Assembly: GCF_000302535.1 (NCBI RefSeq)
Contig: NC_018708.1
Location: 1,984,001 to 2,048,000 of the forward strand
Reading direction: 5' to 3'
DNA length: 64,000 bases
Source of the DNA: Acidovorax sp. KKS102
GTDB taxonomy: Bacteria > Pseudomonadota > Gammaproteobacteria > Burkholderiales > Burkholderiaceae_C
Shown piece after piece: positions 32,178 to 41,304 of the stretch. How positions within the stretch are numbered: position 1 is the stretch's first letter; the number at the start of each line of letters is the position of its first letter. The notes under the pieces are model-generated. The model ran no database searches. It worked only from the letters and a program-made list of their open reading frames with translations, and was not told the DNA's origin. Position numbers and translations under genes: made by a program.

Positions 32178-32696
32178 TTACTTGCGGCCTGCTTTGCCGC
32201 TGGCCTTGGTCGCTGGCTTGGCTGGGGTGGTTGGCGCGGGTTCGGCTGCATCGGCCTTGGGGCGCCCGGTCTTGATCGACGGCACAGCTTCCAAGGCGCT
32301 GCGCAACGCGCTGTCTGACAGACCCGCCAGCACCTTAAGCCCTGCGCGCAGCAGCTCGCTCTTCTTGACAGGATGGGCCAGTGCTGTGGCGCGGTCTTTC
32401 AGGGTGTCGAGTACCGTGTACTCGTCTTTGGGGATGGTGAAGCTGTCACGGACCAGCTTGGGCTTTTTGCCCTTGGGCTCGGTGGCCTTGGTGGGTTTCA
32501 CTGCGGCAGCTGCCTTGGCAGGCTTGGTCGCGGTGGCTGGCTTGGAGGCTGGCGCCTTTTCTGCTGCGGCCTTTTTGGCGGGCTTTGCAGCCTTGGATGC
32601 CTTTGGAGCCTTTGGTGCCGTGGTTGGCTTGGCAGCTTTGACTGGCTCAGCGGCGGGGGTGATGATGGGGCTGGGGGTTGTGGTGGCAGTGGTCAT
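32178..32696 (-). CDS. Ala/Lys/Pro-rich protein with ribbon-helix-helix-like core
   Basis: 172 aa. Residues 1-75 are low-complexity with repeated PAK/KAA/KPA units, like AlgP or histone-H1 tails. Residues ~80-145 are compact and resemble an RHH DNA-binding domain: 'LVRDSFTIPKDEYTVLDTLK', then a helix 'KKSELLRAGLKVLAGL'. A second basic Pro/Ala tail ends 'KASGKAGRK'. No enzyme motif. It lies downstream of ppx on the same strand, and a 27-bp perfect palindrome sits 15 bp before its ATG. Likely a DNA-binding, perhaps autoregulated, nucleoid or polyphosphate-associated protein; the function is inferred only. Confidence 0.8.
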   Translation of the reverse strand: MTTATTTPSPIITPAAEPVKAAKPTTAPKAPKASKAAKPAKKAAAEKAPASKPATATKPAKAAAAVKPTKATEPKGKKPKLVRDSFTIPKDEYTVLDTLKDRATALAHPVKKSELLRAGLKVLAGLSDSALRSALEAVPSIKTGRPKADAAEPAPTTPAKPATKASGKAGRK

Positions 32697-32711
32697 GGCA
32701 GAAGATTGATA

Positions 32712-32738
32712 AACGGTATAAACAGTTTATACCGTTTG
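32712..32738. promoter_or_regulatory. 27-bp perfect palindrome, probable operator
   Basis: Arms AAACGGTATAAAC (32712-32724) and GTTTATACCGTTT (32726-32738) around a single central base, with no mismatch. It lies in the 52-bp gap between ppx (stop at 32749) and the RHH-like gene (ATG at 32696) and contains TATAAA/TATACC segments that could be the -10. A repressor bound here would block that promoter. Confidence 0.75.
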
Positions 32739-32748
32739 TTGTTTCCCC

Positions 32749-34227
32749 TCAAGGCATGTCCACAGCCAGTTCCCATGGGGTTTTTTGCCAGGCTTGAACT
32801 TCTTCGCGCAGAAGGTGGGCCGACTGGGGGTATGCGATGGCCCATCCCGGGCGCGCGCTGATCTGAAATCGCTGTCCGTCCGCCTGCAATGACAGCCCTT
32901 TGGTATCAGGCTCCCGGCGTGCGTGGCACAGGGCTACGGCCAAGCGCAAGCACAGCAGTTGCAGCACAAAAATCGGATCGTCCAGTTCTACCCCCAGCTT
33001 GCGCACCTTCCCCCGCTGCCCCTGCACCAGAACTCCCAGACGGTGCAGTTCGGGCACCGCAAACCCAGCGGCATCCGTGTTGTCCAGAATGTAGGCGCCG
33101 TGACGGTGGTAGTCGCTGTGCGAAATGCGGCAGCCAATCTCGTGCAGGCGGGCGGCCCAGTCCAGCTTGCGGCTGGCGCGTTCGCTACCGGGCGGGGCAG
33201 CCTGGTCAAACAATGCGCAGGCAGTGCGTGCAACCCGGTCTGCATGCTCCATGTCCACGCCAAACCGCTGCATCAACCCTTGGACGGTCGTGGTGCGCAG
33301 GTCGGTGCCGGGTTGTTCGCGATCCAGGAGGTCATACAAAGCCCCTTGGCGCAGGGCCCCTTGTGCAACCTGCATTTCGTGGATGTCCAGCAGATCAAAC
33401 ACGGCACGCAGCACGCTGACGCCACCCCCGATGACTGCTCGGCGCTCCTCCTTGAGTCCGTCCAAGCGGAGACGGTCGGCACTTTGGGCGCGGAGCAAAC
33501 GCTCTCGCAGCCAGTTCAGTCCATCGCGGGTGATCAGACCCTGCGAACCTCCAGCGGCGGACAGGATGTCACCCACGGCACCTGCTGTGCCCGACGACCC
33601 ATAGGCGATGTCCCATGCATCGGGGCGAAAGGTCGCGAGCGCCTCGTCCAGCACCGCCTTGGCCGCAATCTCTGCCGCCAGAAAGGCCTGAGAGGAGAAC
33701 TCTCCGTTGGAAAAATAGCGTTGTGACCAAGCTACGCTGCCCACCCGGAAAGAGGCCACCGCGTGGGGCGTGAACTGCTCGCCAAGGATGAGTTCGGTGG
33801 ACCGTCCTCCGATGTCCACGACCAAGCGGCGCTCGTCGGACTGGGGCAACAGCCGGGCAACGCCCTGGTAGATCAATCGGGCCTCTTCGGGCCCGGACAC
33901 CACATCAATCGGATATCCCAGCACCTCACTGCCGCGTGACAGGAACTCCTCGCGGTTGCGCGCTTCGCGCAGCGTCTGTGTGGCCACAGCGCGCACCTGG
34001 GCGCGGGGAAAACCTGCCAAGCGCTCCCCGAAACGAGCCAGACAAGCCCAACCCCGCTCCATCGCGTCGCGGGTCAGGTTGCGGTCTTCGTCCAGCCCAT
34101 TGCCCTGTCGCACCGTTTCCTTCAGGTATTCCACCCGCTGGATGTGTCCGAACTCATAGCGCCCGATTTCCAGGCGAAAACTGTTGGAGCCGAGGTCGAC
34201 CGCGGCGAGGCGTGTGCCGTTCTGCAT
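32749..34227 (-). CDS. ppx: Exopolyphosphatase (Ppx/GppA family)
   Basis: Releases orthophosphate from polyphosphate ends, and in related enzymes hydrolyses pppGpp. 492 aa. ASKHA-fold motifs: 'LAAVDLGSNSFRLEIGRYE' at the N-terminus and 'LVVDIGGRSTELILGEQF' near residue 140. A C-terminal HD-like helical domain contains 'LDWAARLHEIGCRISHSDYHRHGAYIL'. The length with this C-terminal domain fits Ppx better than short Ppx1 forms. It is divergent from pstS, with Pho-box-like sites in the shared 263-bp gap. Confidence 0.95.
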   Translation of the reverse strand: MQNGTRLAAVDLGSNSFRLEIGRYEFGHIQRVEYLKETVRQGNGLDEDRNLTRDAMERGWACLARFGERLAGFPRAQVRAVATQTLREARNREEFLSRGSEVLGYPIDVVSGPEEARLIYQGVARLLPQSDERRLVVDIGGRSTELILGEQFTPHAVASFRVGSVAWSQRYFSNGEFSSQAFLAAEIAAKAVLDEALATFRPDAWDIAYGSSGTAGAVGDILSAAGGSQGLITRDGLNWLRERLLRAQSADRLRLDGLKEERRAVIGGGVSVLRAVFDLLDIHEMQVAQGALRQGALYDLLDREQPGTDLRTTTVQGLMQRFGVDMEHADRVARTACALFDQAAPPGSERASRKLDWAARLHEIGCRISHSDYHRHGAYILDNTDAAGFAVPELHRLGVLVQGQRGKVRKLGVELDDPIFVLQLLCLRLAVALCHARREPDTKGLSLQADGQRFQISARPGWAIAYPQSAHLLREEVQAWQKTPWELAVDMP

Positions 34228-34349
34228 GTGTGTTGGGTGGGAGCTGCGTGCGGCATCGTACCGCGATGCGCGTGCCCCGATCCGGGGCGTGGGCCGCTAA
34301 TGCCTGGGCAGGCACGGATCGGGCTATGGAGGGAGTGTGATGGGGTTGT

Positions 34350-34367
34350 GTGACACATCCATGACGT
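34350..34367 (-). promoter_or_regulatory. Possible leftward Pho box for ppx
   Basis: On the minus strand ACGTCAT-GGAT-GTGTCAC fits the 7-4-7 arrangement (5/7 and 6/7 to CTGTCAY). It points toward ppx, whose ATG is about 120 nt away. I see no strong -10. Confidence 0.4.
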
Positions 34368-34418
34368 CGGGTACACGGCGTCATGGCGGTTGTCGCAATG
34401 TTCCGGGGGTGGTCTTTT

Positions 34419-34450
34419 GTGTCACCGAATTGTCACGATAGGTCTCTAGA
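34419..34450 (+). promoter_or_regulatory. Pho box and promoter of pstS
   Basis: GTGTCAC (34419) - CGAA - TTGTCAC (34430) is a good 7-4-7 Pho box. A weak -10 (TCTAGA, 34445-34450) follows 8 bp after the box. Transcription would begin near 34457, about 34 nt before the pstS ATG. Confidence 0.7.
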
Positions 34451-34490
34451 GTTCGCTGTGTTCCTGTTAACCCCTGCCGAAAGGTACCTC

Positions 34491-35513
34491 ATGAAACGCG
34501 TATTTCTCAAAACCGTCGCAGTAGCACTGGCCGCCCTGGCAGTGGGCAACGCCTTTGCGGCAGACATCACCGGCGCTGGCGCCACGTTCCCTTTCCCGAT
34601 GTATGCCAAGTGGGCGGAAGCCTACAAGAAGGAAACCGGCGTGGGCCTGAACTATCAGTCCATCGGTTCCTCGGGCGGTATTCGCCAGATCCGCGCCAAG
34701 ACCGTGGCTTTTGGCGCGACCGATGCCCCACTGTCGGGCGCTGAGCTGGAAAAAGACGGCATGGTGCAGTTTCCTGCCATCATCGGCGGCACCGTGCCTG
34801 TGGTGAACCTGGACGGCTTCAAGCCCGGCGAACTGCGCGTGACCGGCCCCGTGCTGGCCGAAATGTACCTGGGCAAGATTACCAAGTGGAATGATGCCAA
34901 GCTGGCAGCTCTGAACCCCGGCAAGACACTGCCCGACCAAAACATCACCATCGTGCACCGCGCCGATGGCTCTGGCACCACTTTCAACTGGACCGACTAT
35001 CTGAGCTCCGTCAGCAAGGAGTGGGCTGATACGGTGGGCAAGGGTGCTGCGGTGAAGTGGCCTGCTCAGTCTTCCGTGGGCGGCAAGGGCAATGAAGGCG
35101 TTGCGGCGAACGTGACCCGTGTGAAGGGTGCGCTGGGCTACGTGGAGTACGCCTACGTCAAGAAGAACAACATGACATTCCTGCAGTTGCAGAACGCCGA
35201 TGGCAAGTATGTGTCGCCTGACGATGCCACCTTTGCTGCGGCAGCCGCCAGCGCTGACTGGTTCAGCGTGCCTGGCATGGGGATTTCGATGGTGAACGCC
35301 AAGGGGGCCAACAGCTGGCCCGTGAGCACGGCGTCCTTCATCCTCATGTACGCCGATCCTGCAGACAAGGCCCAGTCGGCCGAAGTTCTGAAGTTCTTTG
35401 ACTGGGCCTTCAAGAACGGCAAGACCATGGCAGCAGACCTGGACTATGTGCCACTGCCTGACACCCTGACGGCACAGATCCGCTCCAAGGTCTGGTCGCA
35501 AATCAAGAAGTAA
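34491..35513 (+). CDS. pstS: Phosphate ABC transporter substrate-binding protein PstS
   Basis: Periplasmic high-affinity phosphate-binding protein, 340 aa. A clear signal peptide ends at 'NAFA' near residue 23; the mature protein starts 'ADITGAGATFPFPMYAKWAEAY'. Phosphate-contacting motifs 'IGSSGGIRQI', 'FGATDAPLS' and 'VHRADGSGTTFNWTDYLS' are present. The ATG at 34491 is chosen for the signal peptide; an upstream in-frame start would run through the promoter. First gene of pstSCAB-phoU-phoBR. Confidence 0.97.
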   Translation: MKRVFLKTVAVALAALAVGNAFAADITGAGATFPFPMYAKWAEAYKKETGVGLNYQSIGSSGGIRQIRAKTVAFGATDAPLSGAELEKDGMVQFPAIIGGTVPVVNLDGFKPGELRVTGPVLAEMYLGKITKWNDAKLAALNPGKTLPDQNITIVHRADGSGTTFNWTDYLSSVSKEWADTVGKGAAVKWPAQSSVGGKGNEGVAANVTRVKGALGYVEYAYVKKNNMTFLQLQNADGKYVSPDDATFAAAAASADWFSVPGMGISMVNAKGANSWPVSTASFILMYADPADKAQSAEVLKFFDWAFKNGKTMAADLDYVPLPDTLTAQIRSKVWSQIKK

Positions 35514-35534
35514 AGCGGTTTGCCCCAGAATAGT

Positions 35535-35565
35535 GCCCATCGGCCGGCAGGTCTGGCCGGTGGGC
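35535..35565 (+). other. Long GC-rich hairpin between pstS and pstC
   Basis: GCCCATCGGCC and GGCCGGTGGGC pair (one T-G wobble) around a 9-nt loop. There is no U-tract, so it is more likely an mRNA stabiliser or partial attenuator. Either would raise PstS over the membrane components. Confidence 0.55.
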
Positions 35566-35605
35566 GCTGGTTTGTGGGGTCTCCAGAAGCCAGATGGGAG
35601 TCAAC

Positions 35606-36613
35606 ATGAGCGTGGGAACCACCATGAGTTCGCAACCCGTGTCCGTCAAGACGACGGACGCCCCCACACCGTCCATGGTGTCGATTGCCAAGCGGCAGCG
35701 GCTGCAGGATATCGTTTTCCATCGGCTGACCCAGAGCCTGTCGCTGCTGGTGCTGGTGGCGCTGCTGGGCATCATCGTCTCGCTGTTCATTTACGCGTGG
35801 CCAGCTTTCCACAAGTTTGGCATCCAGTTCATCTGGCGCGCTGAGTGGGACATCATCAATGAAGAATTTGGTGCGGCGATCGCCATCGTCGGCACCCTCG
35901 CCAGTGCGGGGATTGCACTGCTGATCGCCGTGCCGCTGGCATTTGGCATTGCACTCTTCCTGACAGAAACCTGCCCCGTGTGGCTGCGCCGCCCGCTCGG
36001 TACGGCGGTGGAGTTGCTGGCGGCCGTGCCGTCCATCATATACGGCATGTTTGGTCTGTTTGTGTTTGCGCCATTGTTCGCAGACCATTTCCAGGTACCG
36101 GTGCAAAAGCTGCTCGGGTCCATGCCGCTGATCGGCTTCCTGTTTGGCGGCAGTACCAACGGCTTTGGCATCCTGGCTGCGGGCATCGTGCTGGCCTTCA
36201 TGGTGCTGCCCTTTGTGGCGGCCGTGATGCGCGATGTGTTCGAGATTGTTCCCCCCATCCTGCGCGAGTCCGCCTACGGCCTGGGCTGCACGACCTGGGA
36301 GGTGGTGCGCCGGGTGGTGTTGCCCTACACGCAAAAGGGCGTGATTGGCGGTGTGATGCTGGGTCTGGGCCGGGCCTTGGGTGAGACGATGGCCGTCACT
36401 TTCGTGATTGGCAACGCCAACCGCATGCCCACCTCGCTGTTCTCGCCCGGCACGTCCATCGCATCCACGCTGGCCAATGAGTTCGGCGAAGCGGCGGACT
36501 TCCACTTGTCCACACTGTTCGCCCTGGGCTTCCTGCTGTTCGTGATCACGTTTGTGGTGCTGTCGGCCGCCAAGATCATGCTGCTGCGCGCCGAGAAGGC
36601 CAAGGGCCTGTAA
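35606..36613 (+). CDS. pstC: Phosphate ABC transporter permease PstC
   Basis: Inner-membrane permease, 335 aa. The first membrane helix is '[20 protein letters not shown]'; further helices follow, with the EAA-type loop near '[22 protein letters not shown]'. The ATG at 35606 has GGGAG 5 nt upstream; another ATG at 35594 would place that motif inside the gene. The first ~45 residues are a polar cytoplasmic extension. Confidence 0.96.
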   Translation: MSVGTTMSSQPVSVKTTDAPTPSMVSIAKRQRLQDIVFHRLTQSLSLLVLVALLGIIVSLFIYAWPAFHKFGIQFIWRAEWDIINEEFGAAIAIVGTLASAGIALLIAVPLAFGIALFLTETCPVWLRRPLGTAVELLAAVPSIIYGMFGLFVFAPLFADHFQVPVQKLLGSMPLIGFLFGGSTNGFGILAAGIVLAFMVLPFVAAVMRDVFEIVPPILRESAYGLGCTTWEVVRRVVLPYTQKGVIGGVMLGLGRALGETMAVTFVIGNANRMPTSLFSPGTSIASTLANEFGEAADFHLSTLFALGFLLFVITFVVLSAAKIMLLRAEKAKGL

Positions 36614-36654
36614 GCCCTGCAGCCCGCTCCCGACCCTCTTCAGAGACAAGCTCC

Positions 36655-37509
36655 ATGGAATTCAATCAACAACTCTACGCAAAGCGCCGTCGCTCCAACG
36701 CCATTGGCCTGACCCTGTCACTGGGCGCCATGGCACTGGGCCTGTTCGTGCTGCTCTGGATTCTGAGCGTGCTGCTGTCCAACGGCTTTGCTGCCTTGGA
36801 CTGGAACATGTTCACGCAGTCCACCCCAGCCCCTGGCTCCGACGGCGGTGGCTTGGCCAACGCCATCGTGGGCAGCCTGCTGATGGTGGGCTTCACCGTG
36901 CTGGTGTCAACGCCCATCGGCGTGTTGGCCGGCGTGTACCTGGCCGAGTACGGCGACCAGAGCAAGACCGCCGAACTGACCCGCTTCGTGACGGACATCA
37001 TGCTGTCTGCCCCCTCCATCGTGCTGGGCCTGTTCGTGTATGCCATCGCGGTGGCTACCGTGGGCAACTTTTCGGGCTGGGCGGGCAGCCTGGCGCTCTC
37101 GCTCATCGCCGTGCCAGTGGTGGTGCGCACCACCGAGAACATGTTGCGCCTGGTACCCGGCAGCCTGCGCGAAGCCGCCTTCGCCTTGGGCGCGCCGCGC
37201 TGGAAGGTCTCCACCATGGTCACCCTGCGCGCCGCCCGCAGCGGCGTGATGACCGGTCTGCTGCTGGCCGTGGCCCGCATCAGCGGCGAGACGGCGCCCC
37301 TGCTGTTCACCGCGCTGAACAACCAGTTCTTCAGCACCAACATGAATGCGCCCATGGCCAACCTGCCAGTCGTGATCTTCCAGTTTGCGCTGAGCCCTTA
37401 CGAAAACTGGGTTCGCCTGGCCTGGGGTGGTGCGCTGCTCATCACGCTGTCGGTGCTGATCCTCAACGTCGTGGCGCGGGTGTTCCTGCGCGAAAAGAAC
37501 CGCGTCTGA
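36655..37509 (+). CDS. pstA: Phosphate ABC transporter permease PstA
   Basis: Partner permease of PstC, 284 aa. Six hydrophobic segments, starting with '[24 protein letters not shown]'. The family loop is '[28 protein letters not shown]', with '[20 protein letters not shown]' after it. Starts 41 bp after pstC. Confidence 0.96.
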   Translation: MEFNQQLYAKRRRSNAIGLTLSLGAMALGLFVLLWILSVLLSNGFAALDWNMFTQSTPAPGSDGGGLANAIVGSLLMVGFTVLVSTPIGVLAGVYLAEYGDQSKTAELTRFVTDIMLSAPSIVLGLFVYAIAVATVGNFSGWAGSLALSLIAVPVVVRTTENMLRLVPGSLREAAFALGAPRWKVSTMVTLRAARSGVMTGLLLAVARISGETAPLLFTALNNQFFSTNMNAPMANLPVVIFQFALSPYENWVRLAWGGALLITLSVLILNVVARVFLREKNRV

Positions 37510-37570
37510 TAGCGGTTGCTCATCCTGCCAACGCCATCGACAAGACTGCCTCCATTTTCAGGAATTGACA

Positions 37571-38353
37571 ATGAACGCCACTGCTACCGCCACCGCCAGC
37601 AAGAACGCGCTGGAGCTGCGTAACCTGAGCTTTTTCTACGGCAAGTTCCAGGGCCTGCGCAACGTGAGCCTGGACATCGCCGAGCACAAGGTCACTGCCT
37701 TCATTGGCCCCTCGGGCTGCGGCAAGTCCACGCTGCTGCGCACGCTCAACCGCATGTACAGCCTGTACCCCGGCCAGCGCGCCGAGGGTTCCATCAGCTT
37801 CTACGGCCAGGACATCCTGGACCCCAAGCAGGACATCAACCTGCTGCGCGCCCGCATCGGCATGGTGTTCCAGAAGCCCACGCCGTTTCCCATGTCCATC
37901 TACGACAACATCGCGTTCGGTGTGAAGCTGTACGAGACGCTGAGCAAGAGCGAGATGGACGACCGCGTGGAATGGGCGCTGTCCAAGGCCGCACTGTGGA
38001 CCGAGGTGAAGGACAAGCTGCACCAGAGCGGTCTGTCGCTCTCCGGGGGCCAGCAGCAGCGCCTGTGCATTGCACGCAGCGTGGCGGTGAAGCCTTCGGT
38101 GCTGTTGCTGGACGAGCCCACCTCGGCGCTGGACCCGCTGTCCACCGCCAAGATCGAAGAGCTGATCGACGAACTCAAGCACGACTACACCATTGCCATC
38201 GTGACCCACAACATGCAGCAGGCCGCCCGCTGCAGCGACTACACCGCCTACATGTACCTGGGCGAGATGATCGAGTTCGGCGCCACCGAGCAGATCTTCT
38301 TCAAACCCGAGCGCAAAGAAACCGAAGACTACATCACCGGCCGTTTCGGCTAA
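37571..38353 (+). CDS. pstB: Phosphate ABC transporter ATP-binding protein PstB
   Basis: Cytoplasmic ATPase of the Pst system, 260 aa. Walker A '[17 protein letters not shown]', Q-loop '[16 protein letters not shown]', signature '[14 protein letters not shown]', Walker B '[12 protein letters not shown]' and switch His in '[22 protein letters not shown]'. The ATG at 37571 (AGGA 8 nt upstream) is preferred to an in-frame TTG at 37565. Confidence 0.98.
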   Translation: MNATATATASKNALELRNLSFFYGKFQGLRNVSLDIAEHKVTAFIGPSGCGKSTLLRTLNRMYSLYPGQRAEGSISFYGQDILDPKQDINLLRARIGMVFQKPTPFPMSIYDNIAFGVKLYETLSKSEMDDRVEWALSKAALWTEVKDKLHQSGLSLSGGQQQRLCIARSVAVKPSVLLLDEPTSALDPLSTAKIEELIDELKHDYTIAIVTHNMQQAARCSDYTAYMYLGEMIEFGATEQIFFKPERKETEDYITGRFG

Positions 38354-38364
38354 GGAGACAGCAG

Positions 38365-39066
38365 ATGCCCGATAAACATCTTTCGTCCCAGTTCGACAGC
38401 GAACTCAACAGCGTCTCTGCCCGCGTCATGGAAATGGGCGGCCTGGTGGAGTCCCAGATTCGCCAGGCGGTGTACGCGCTGTCGCAATTCAGCCTGGAAG
38501 CCGTGGAGACGGTGGCCTCGATGGAGACCCGCATCAACGCGATGGAGGTCGAGATCGACCAGGAGCTGTCCTCCATCATCGCCCGCCGCCAGCCCACCGC
38601 GCGCGACCTGCGCCTGCTGCTGGCCTTCTCCAAGGCCACAGCCAATCTGGAGCGCATGGGCGACGAGGCCAACAAGATGGCACGCATGGTGCGCTCCATC
38701 ATCGAAGGCGGTGCGCCGCGTTCGTTGCCATCGAGCGACCTGCGTGTGGCGGCCGAGCTGGCCTCGGGCCAGCTGCGCAAGACGCTGGATGCATTTGCGC
38801 GGCTGGACGTGAAGGCGGCGGTGGCCATCCTCAAGGAGGATGACCTCATCGACAAAGAGTTCGACGGCTTCGTGCGCAAGCTCATCACCTACATGATGGA
38901 AGACCCCCGCACCATCTCCCCCAGCCTGGATCTGCTGTTCCTCGCCAAGGCCATCGAGCGCATTGGCGACCATTCCAAGAACGTGGCCGAACTCATCATC
39001 TATCTGGTCAAGGGCAAGGACGTGCGTCACACGGCCCTCGACGAGATCGAGTCGGCAGTGCTGTAA
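38365..39066 (+). CDS. phoU: Phosphate signalling protein PhoU
   Basis: Cytoplasmic regulator that links Pst transport to PhoR and keeps the Pho regulon off when phosphate is plentiful. 233 aa, two three-helix PhoU domains with E/DXXXD metal motifs ('RMGDEANKMARM' and 'RIGDHSKNVAELIIYL'). A strong AAGGAG lies 8 nt upstream, 11 bp after pstB. Confidence 0.97.
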   Translation: MPDKHLSSQFDSELNSVSARVMEMGGLVESQIRQAVYALSQFSLEAVETVASMETRINAMEVEIDQELSSIIARRQPTARDLRLLLAFSKATANLERMGDEANKMARMVRSIIEGGAPRSLPSSDLRVAAELASGQLRKTLDAFARLDVKAAVAILKEDDLIDKEFDGFVRKLITYMMEDPRTISPSLDLLFLAKAIERIGDHSKNVAELIIYLVKGKDVRHTALDEIESAVL

Positions 39067-39086
39067 GTACGGGGCGCTGATTCACC

Positions 39087-39794
39087 ATGAGAAAGCTTCC
39101 CCGTGTCCTCATCGTGGAGGACGAACCCGCGATTGCCGAGCTGATTGCGGTCAACCTGCGACACAACGGTTTCCAGCCCTTCTGGGCGGAAGACGGCGAC
39201 AGCGCGCAGCGCGAGCTGGATGCCGTGCTACCCGACGTGATCCTGCTCGACTGGATGTTGCCCGGGCAGAGTGGTCTGTCGCTGGCGCGCAAGTGGCGTG
39301 CCGACAGCCGCACCAAGCCCATCCCTATCCTCATGCTCACTGCGCGTGGTGATGAGCCTGACAAGGTGGCCGGGCTCGACGCGGGTGCCGACGACTACAT
39401 CACCAAGCCCTTCTCCACGCAAGAGCTGCTGGCCCGCATCCGTGCGGTGCTGCGCCGCCGCGCACCCGAGCAGGTGAGCGACAGCGTGAGCATTGGCGAG
39501 CTGGTGCTGGACGCCGCGACCTACCGGGTCACCTTCCAGGGCCAGCCCCTGAAGGTGGGGCCCACCGAGTTCAAGCTGCTGCATTTCCTGATGAAGCATG
39601 CCGAGCGTGTGCACAGCCGCTCACAGCTGCTCGACAAGGTGTGGGGCGACCATGTCTTCATCGAGGAGCGCACGGTGGACGTGCATGTCAAGCGCCTGCG
39701 CGAGGCCCTGGGTGCAGCGTCCGTGATGGTGGAGACGGTGCGCGGCGCGGGCTACCGGCTCACTGCGCAACCTCAGGTGCCGCTGTCGGCCTGA
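39087..39794 (+). CDS. phoB: Phosphate regulon response regulator PhoB
   Basis: OmpR-family response regulator that binds Pho boxes when phosphorylated by PhoR. 235 aa. Receiver domain: acidic 'IVEDEPAIAE', phospho-acceptor Asp55 in 'LLDWMLPGQSG', Lys in 'YITKPFS'. C-terminal winged helix: 'TEFKLLHFLMKHAERVHSRSQLLDKVWG' and 'RTVDVHVKRLREAL'. It is expected to act at the Pho boxes listed at 26484, 29376, 34350 and 34419. Confidence 0.97.
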   Translation: MRKLPRVLIVEDEPAIAELIAVNLRHNGFQPFWAEDGDSAQRELDAVLPDVILLDWMLPGQSGLSLARKWRADSRTKPIPILMLTARGDEPDKVAGLDAGADDYITKPFSTQELLARIRAVLRRRAPEQVSDSVSIGELVLDAATYRVTFQGQPLKVGPTEFKLLHFLMKHAERVHSRSQLLDKVWGDHVFIEERTVDVHVKRLREALGAASVMVETVRGAGYRLTAQPQVPLSA

Positions 39795-39960
39795 TGGGGC
39801 CAGCGGCCTGCCGCCTGTGAGTGATGCGACGCGCTTAGTGACTGCAGTGCAGCGGGCTACCGCGGCCTGCATGCATCGGCAGTGGCGATGGATGGATGTG
39901 ATGGATCAATGGGCGAGCATGTCGCGCCCCTGGTGTTTCTGAGAAGGCTTTGCAATCCGC

Positions 39961-41304
39961 ATGCTGTGGCGTATTTCGTTTTTCCTGCTGTGGCAGTTGG
40001 CGGGTGGTGGCTTGGGTTGGTGGCAGGGTGGGCCCTGGGGCGCCGCGCTGGGGGCCGCCATTGCTGCCTGGGCGTGGTTCGTCTGGGACCTGCTACGGGG
40101 CGTGCGGGTGCTGCGCTGGTTGCGCACCGGCGACCTGGCATCGGTGCCGTCCATGCGCGGCATCTGGGGCGAGGCAGCAGACCGTGCGCGGCGGCTGCTG
40201 CGCAAGCAGGAGGCGCAGATTCGGGACAGCCAGGACCGGTTGCAGGAGATTCTGGCCGCCCTGCAGGCCTCCCCCAACGGCGTGGTGTTGCTGGATGCGC
40301 AGGGCCGCATCGAATGGTGCAACCAGATGGCGGCCAACCAGTTTGGCTTTGACGCGCAGCGCGACGTCATGCAGTCCATCGGCAACTTGCTGCGCAACCC
40401 TGAATTCACGGCTTACTTCGCCGCCAAGGACTTCACCAGCGACGTGGTGCTGGAAGGGCGGTTGAGCACGCCGTCGCGGCCGGTGCGCATCTCGGTGCAC
40501 CTGCACCCTTACGGCGACGGCCGCACGCTGCTGCTGTCGCGTGATGTGACGGCGCTGGAGCAGGCCGATGCGATGCGGCGCGACTTTGTGGCCAATGTGT
40601 CGCACGAAATCCGCACACCGCTCACAGTGCTGACCGGTTTTGTCGAAACCTTGCAGACCCTGCCGCTGAGCGCCGACGAGCGCTCGCGCTACCTGGGCAT
40701 GATGGCGCAGCAGGCACAGCGCATGCAAAGTGTGGTGCAGGACCTGCTCACGCTGTCGCGTCTGGAGGGCAGCCCGCTGCCCGGCATGGCCGAATGGACA
40801 CCGGTGCAGTCACTGATGCAGCGCTGCGAGGAGGAGGGGCGCGCCCTGTCGGCACTGCTCACGCAGAACCAGCAACGCCCGCATGCGATGCGCTTTCCGG
40901 CGGCCGACCTGCTGCGGGCCGAAGGCGAGATTGCAGGTGTGCCTGCCGAACTGCAAAGCGCCTTGTCCAACCTCGTCAACAACGCGGTGCGCTACACGCC
41001 CGGCGGTGGTTCCATCGAGGTGCAGTGGCTGCGCAAGGAGGACGGCAGTGCCGTGTTCTCCGTGCACGACACCGGTCCCGGCATTGCGCCCGAGCACATC
41101 CCGCGTCTGACGGAGCGCTTTTACCGGGTGGACCGCAGCCGTTCGCGCGAGACCGGGGGTACAGGCCTGGGCTTAGCCATCGTCAAGCATGTGCTTCAGC
41201 GCCACGGCGCCACGCTGGACATCGCGAGCACGCTGGGCAAGGGCTCGGTGTTTTCGGTCACCTTCCCGGCCAACCGCTTGCGGGGTTTTGCCCTGCCGGG
41301 CTGA
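39961..41304 (+). CDS. phoR: Phosphate regulon sensor histidine kinase PhoR
   Basis: Inner-membrane kinase that phosphorylates PhoB. 447 aa. Two short membrane helices at the N-terminus ('ISFFLLWQLAGGGLGWWQ' and 'ALGAAIAAWAWFVWDLL') with almost no periplasmic loop, then a PAS domain. The H-box is 'NVSHEIRTPLTVL' (His215). ATPase boxes 'LVNNAVRYTP', 'VHDTGPGIAPEHIP' and 'ETGGTGLGLAIVKHV' are present. A 166-bp gap separates it from phoB with no clear feature. The 3' end overlaps the convergent MATE gene by 47 nt. Confidence 0.96.
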   Translation: MLWRISFFLLWQLAGGGLGWWQGGPWGAALGAAIAAWAWFVWDLLRGVRVLRWLRTGDLASVPSMRGIWGEAADRARRLLRKQEAQIRDSQDRLQEILAALQASPNGVVLLDAQGRIEWCNQMAANQFGFDAQRDVMQSIGNLLRNPEFTAYFAAKDFTSDVVLEGRLSTPSRPVRISVHLHPYGDGRTLLLSRDVTALEQADAMRRDFVANVSHEIRTPLTVLTGFVETLQTLPLSADERSRYLGMMAQQAQRMQSVVQDLLTLSRLEGSPLPGMAEWTPVQSLMQRCEEEGRALSALLTQNQQRPHAMRFPAADLLRAEGEIAGVPAELQSALSNLVNNAVRYTPGGGSIEVQWLRKEDGSAVFSVHDTGPGIAPEHIPRLTERFYRVDRSRSRETGGTGLGLAIVKHVLQRHGATLDIASTLGKGSVFSVTFPANRLRGFALPG

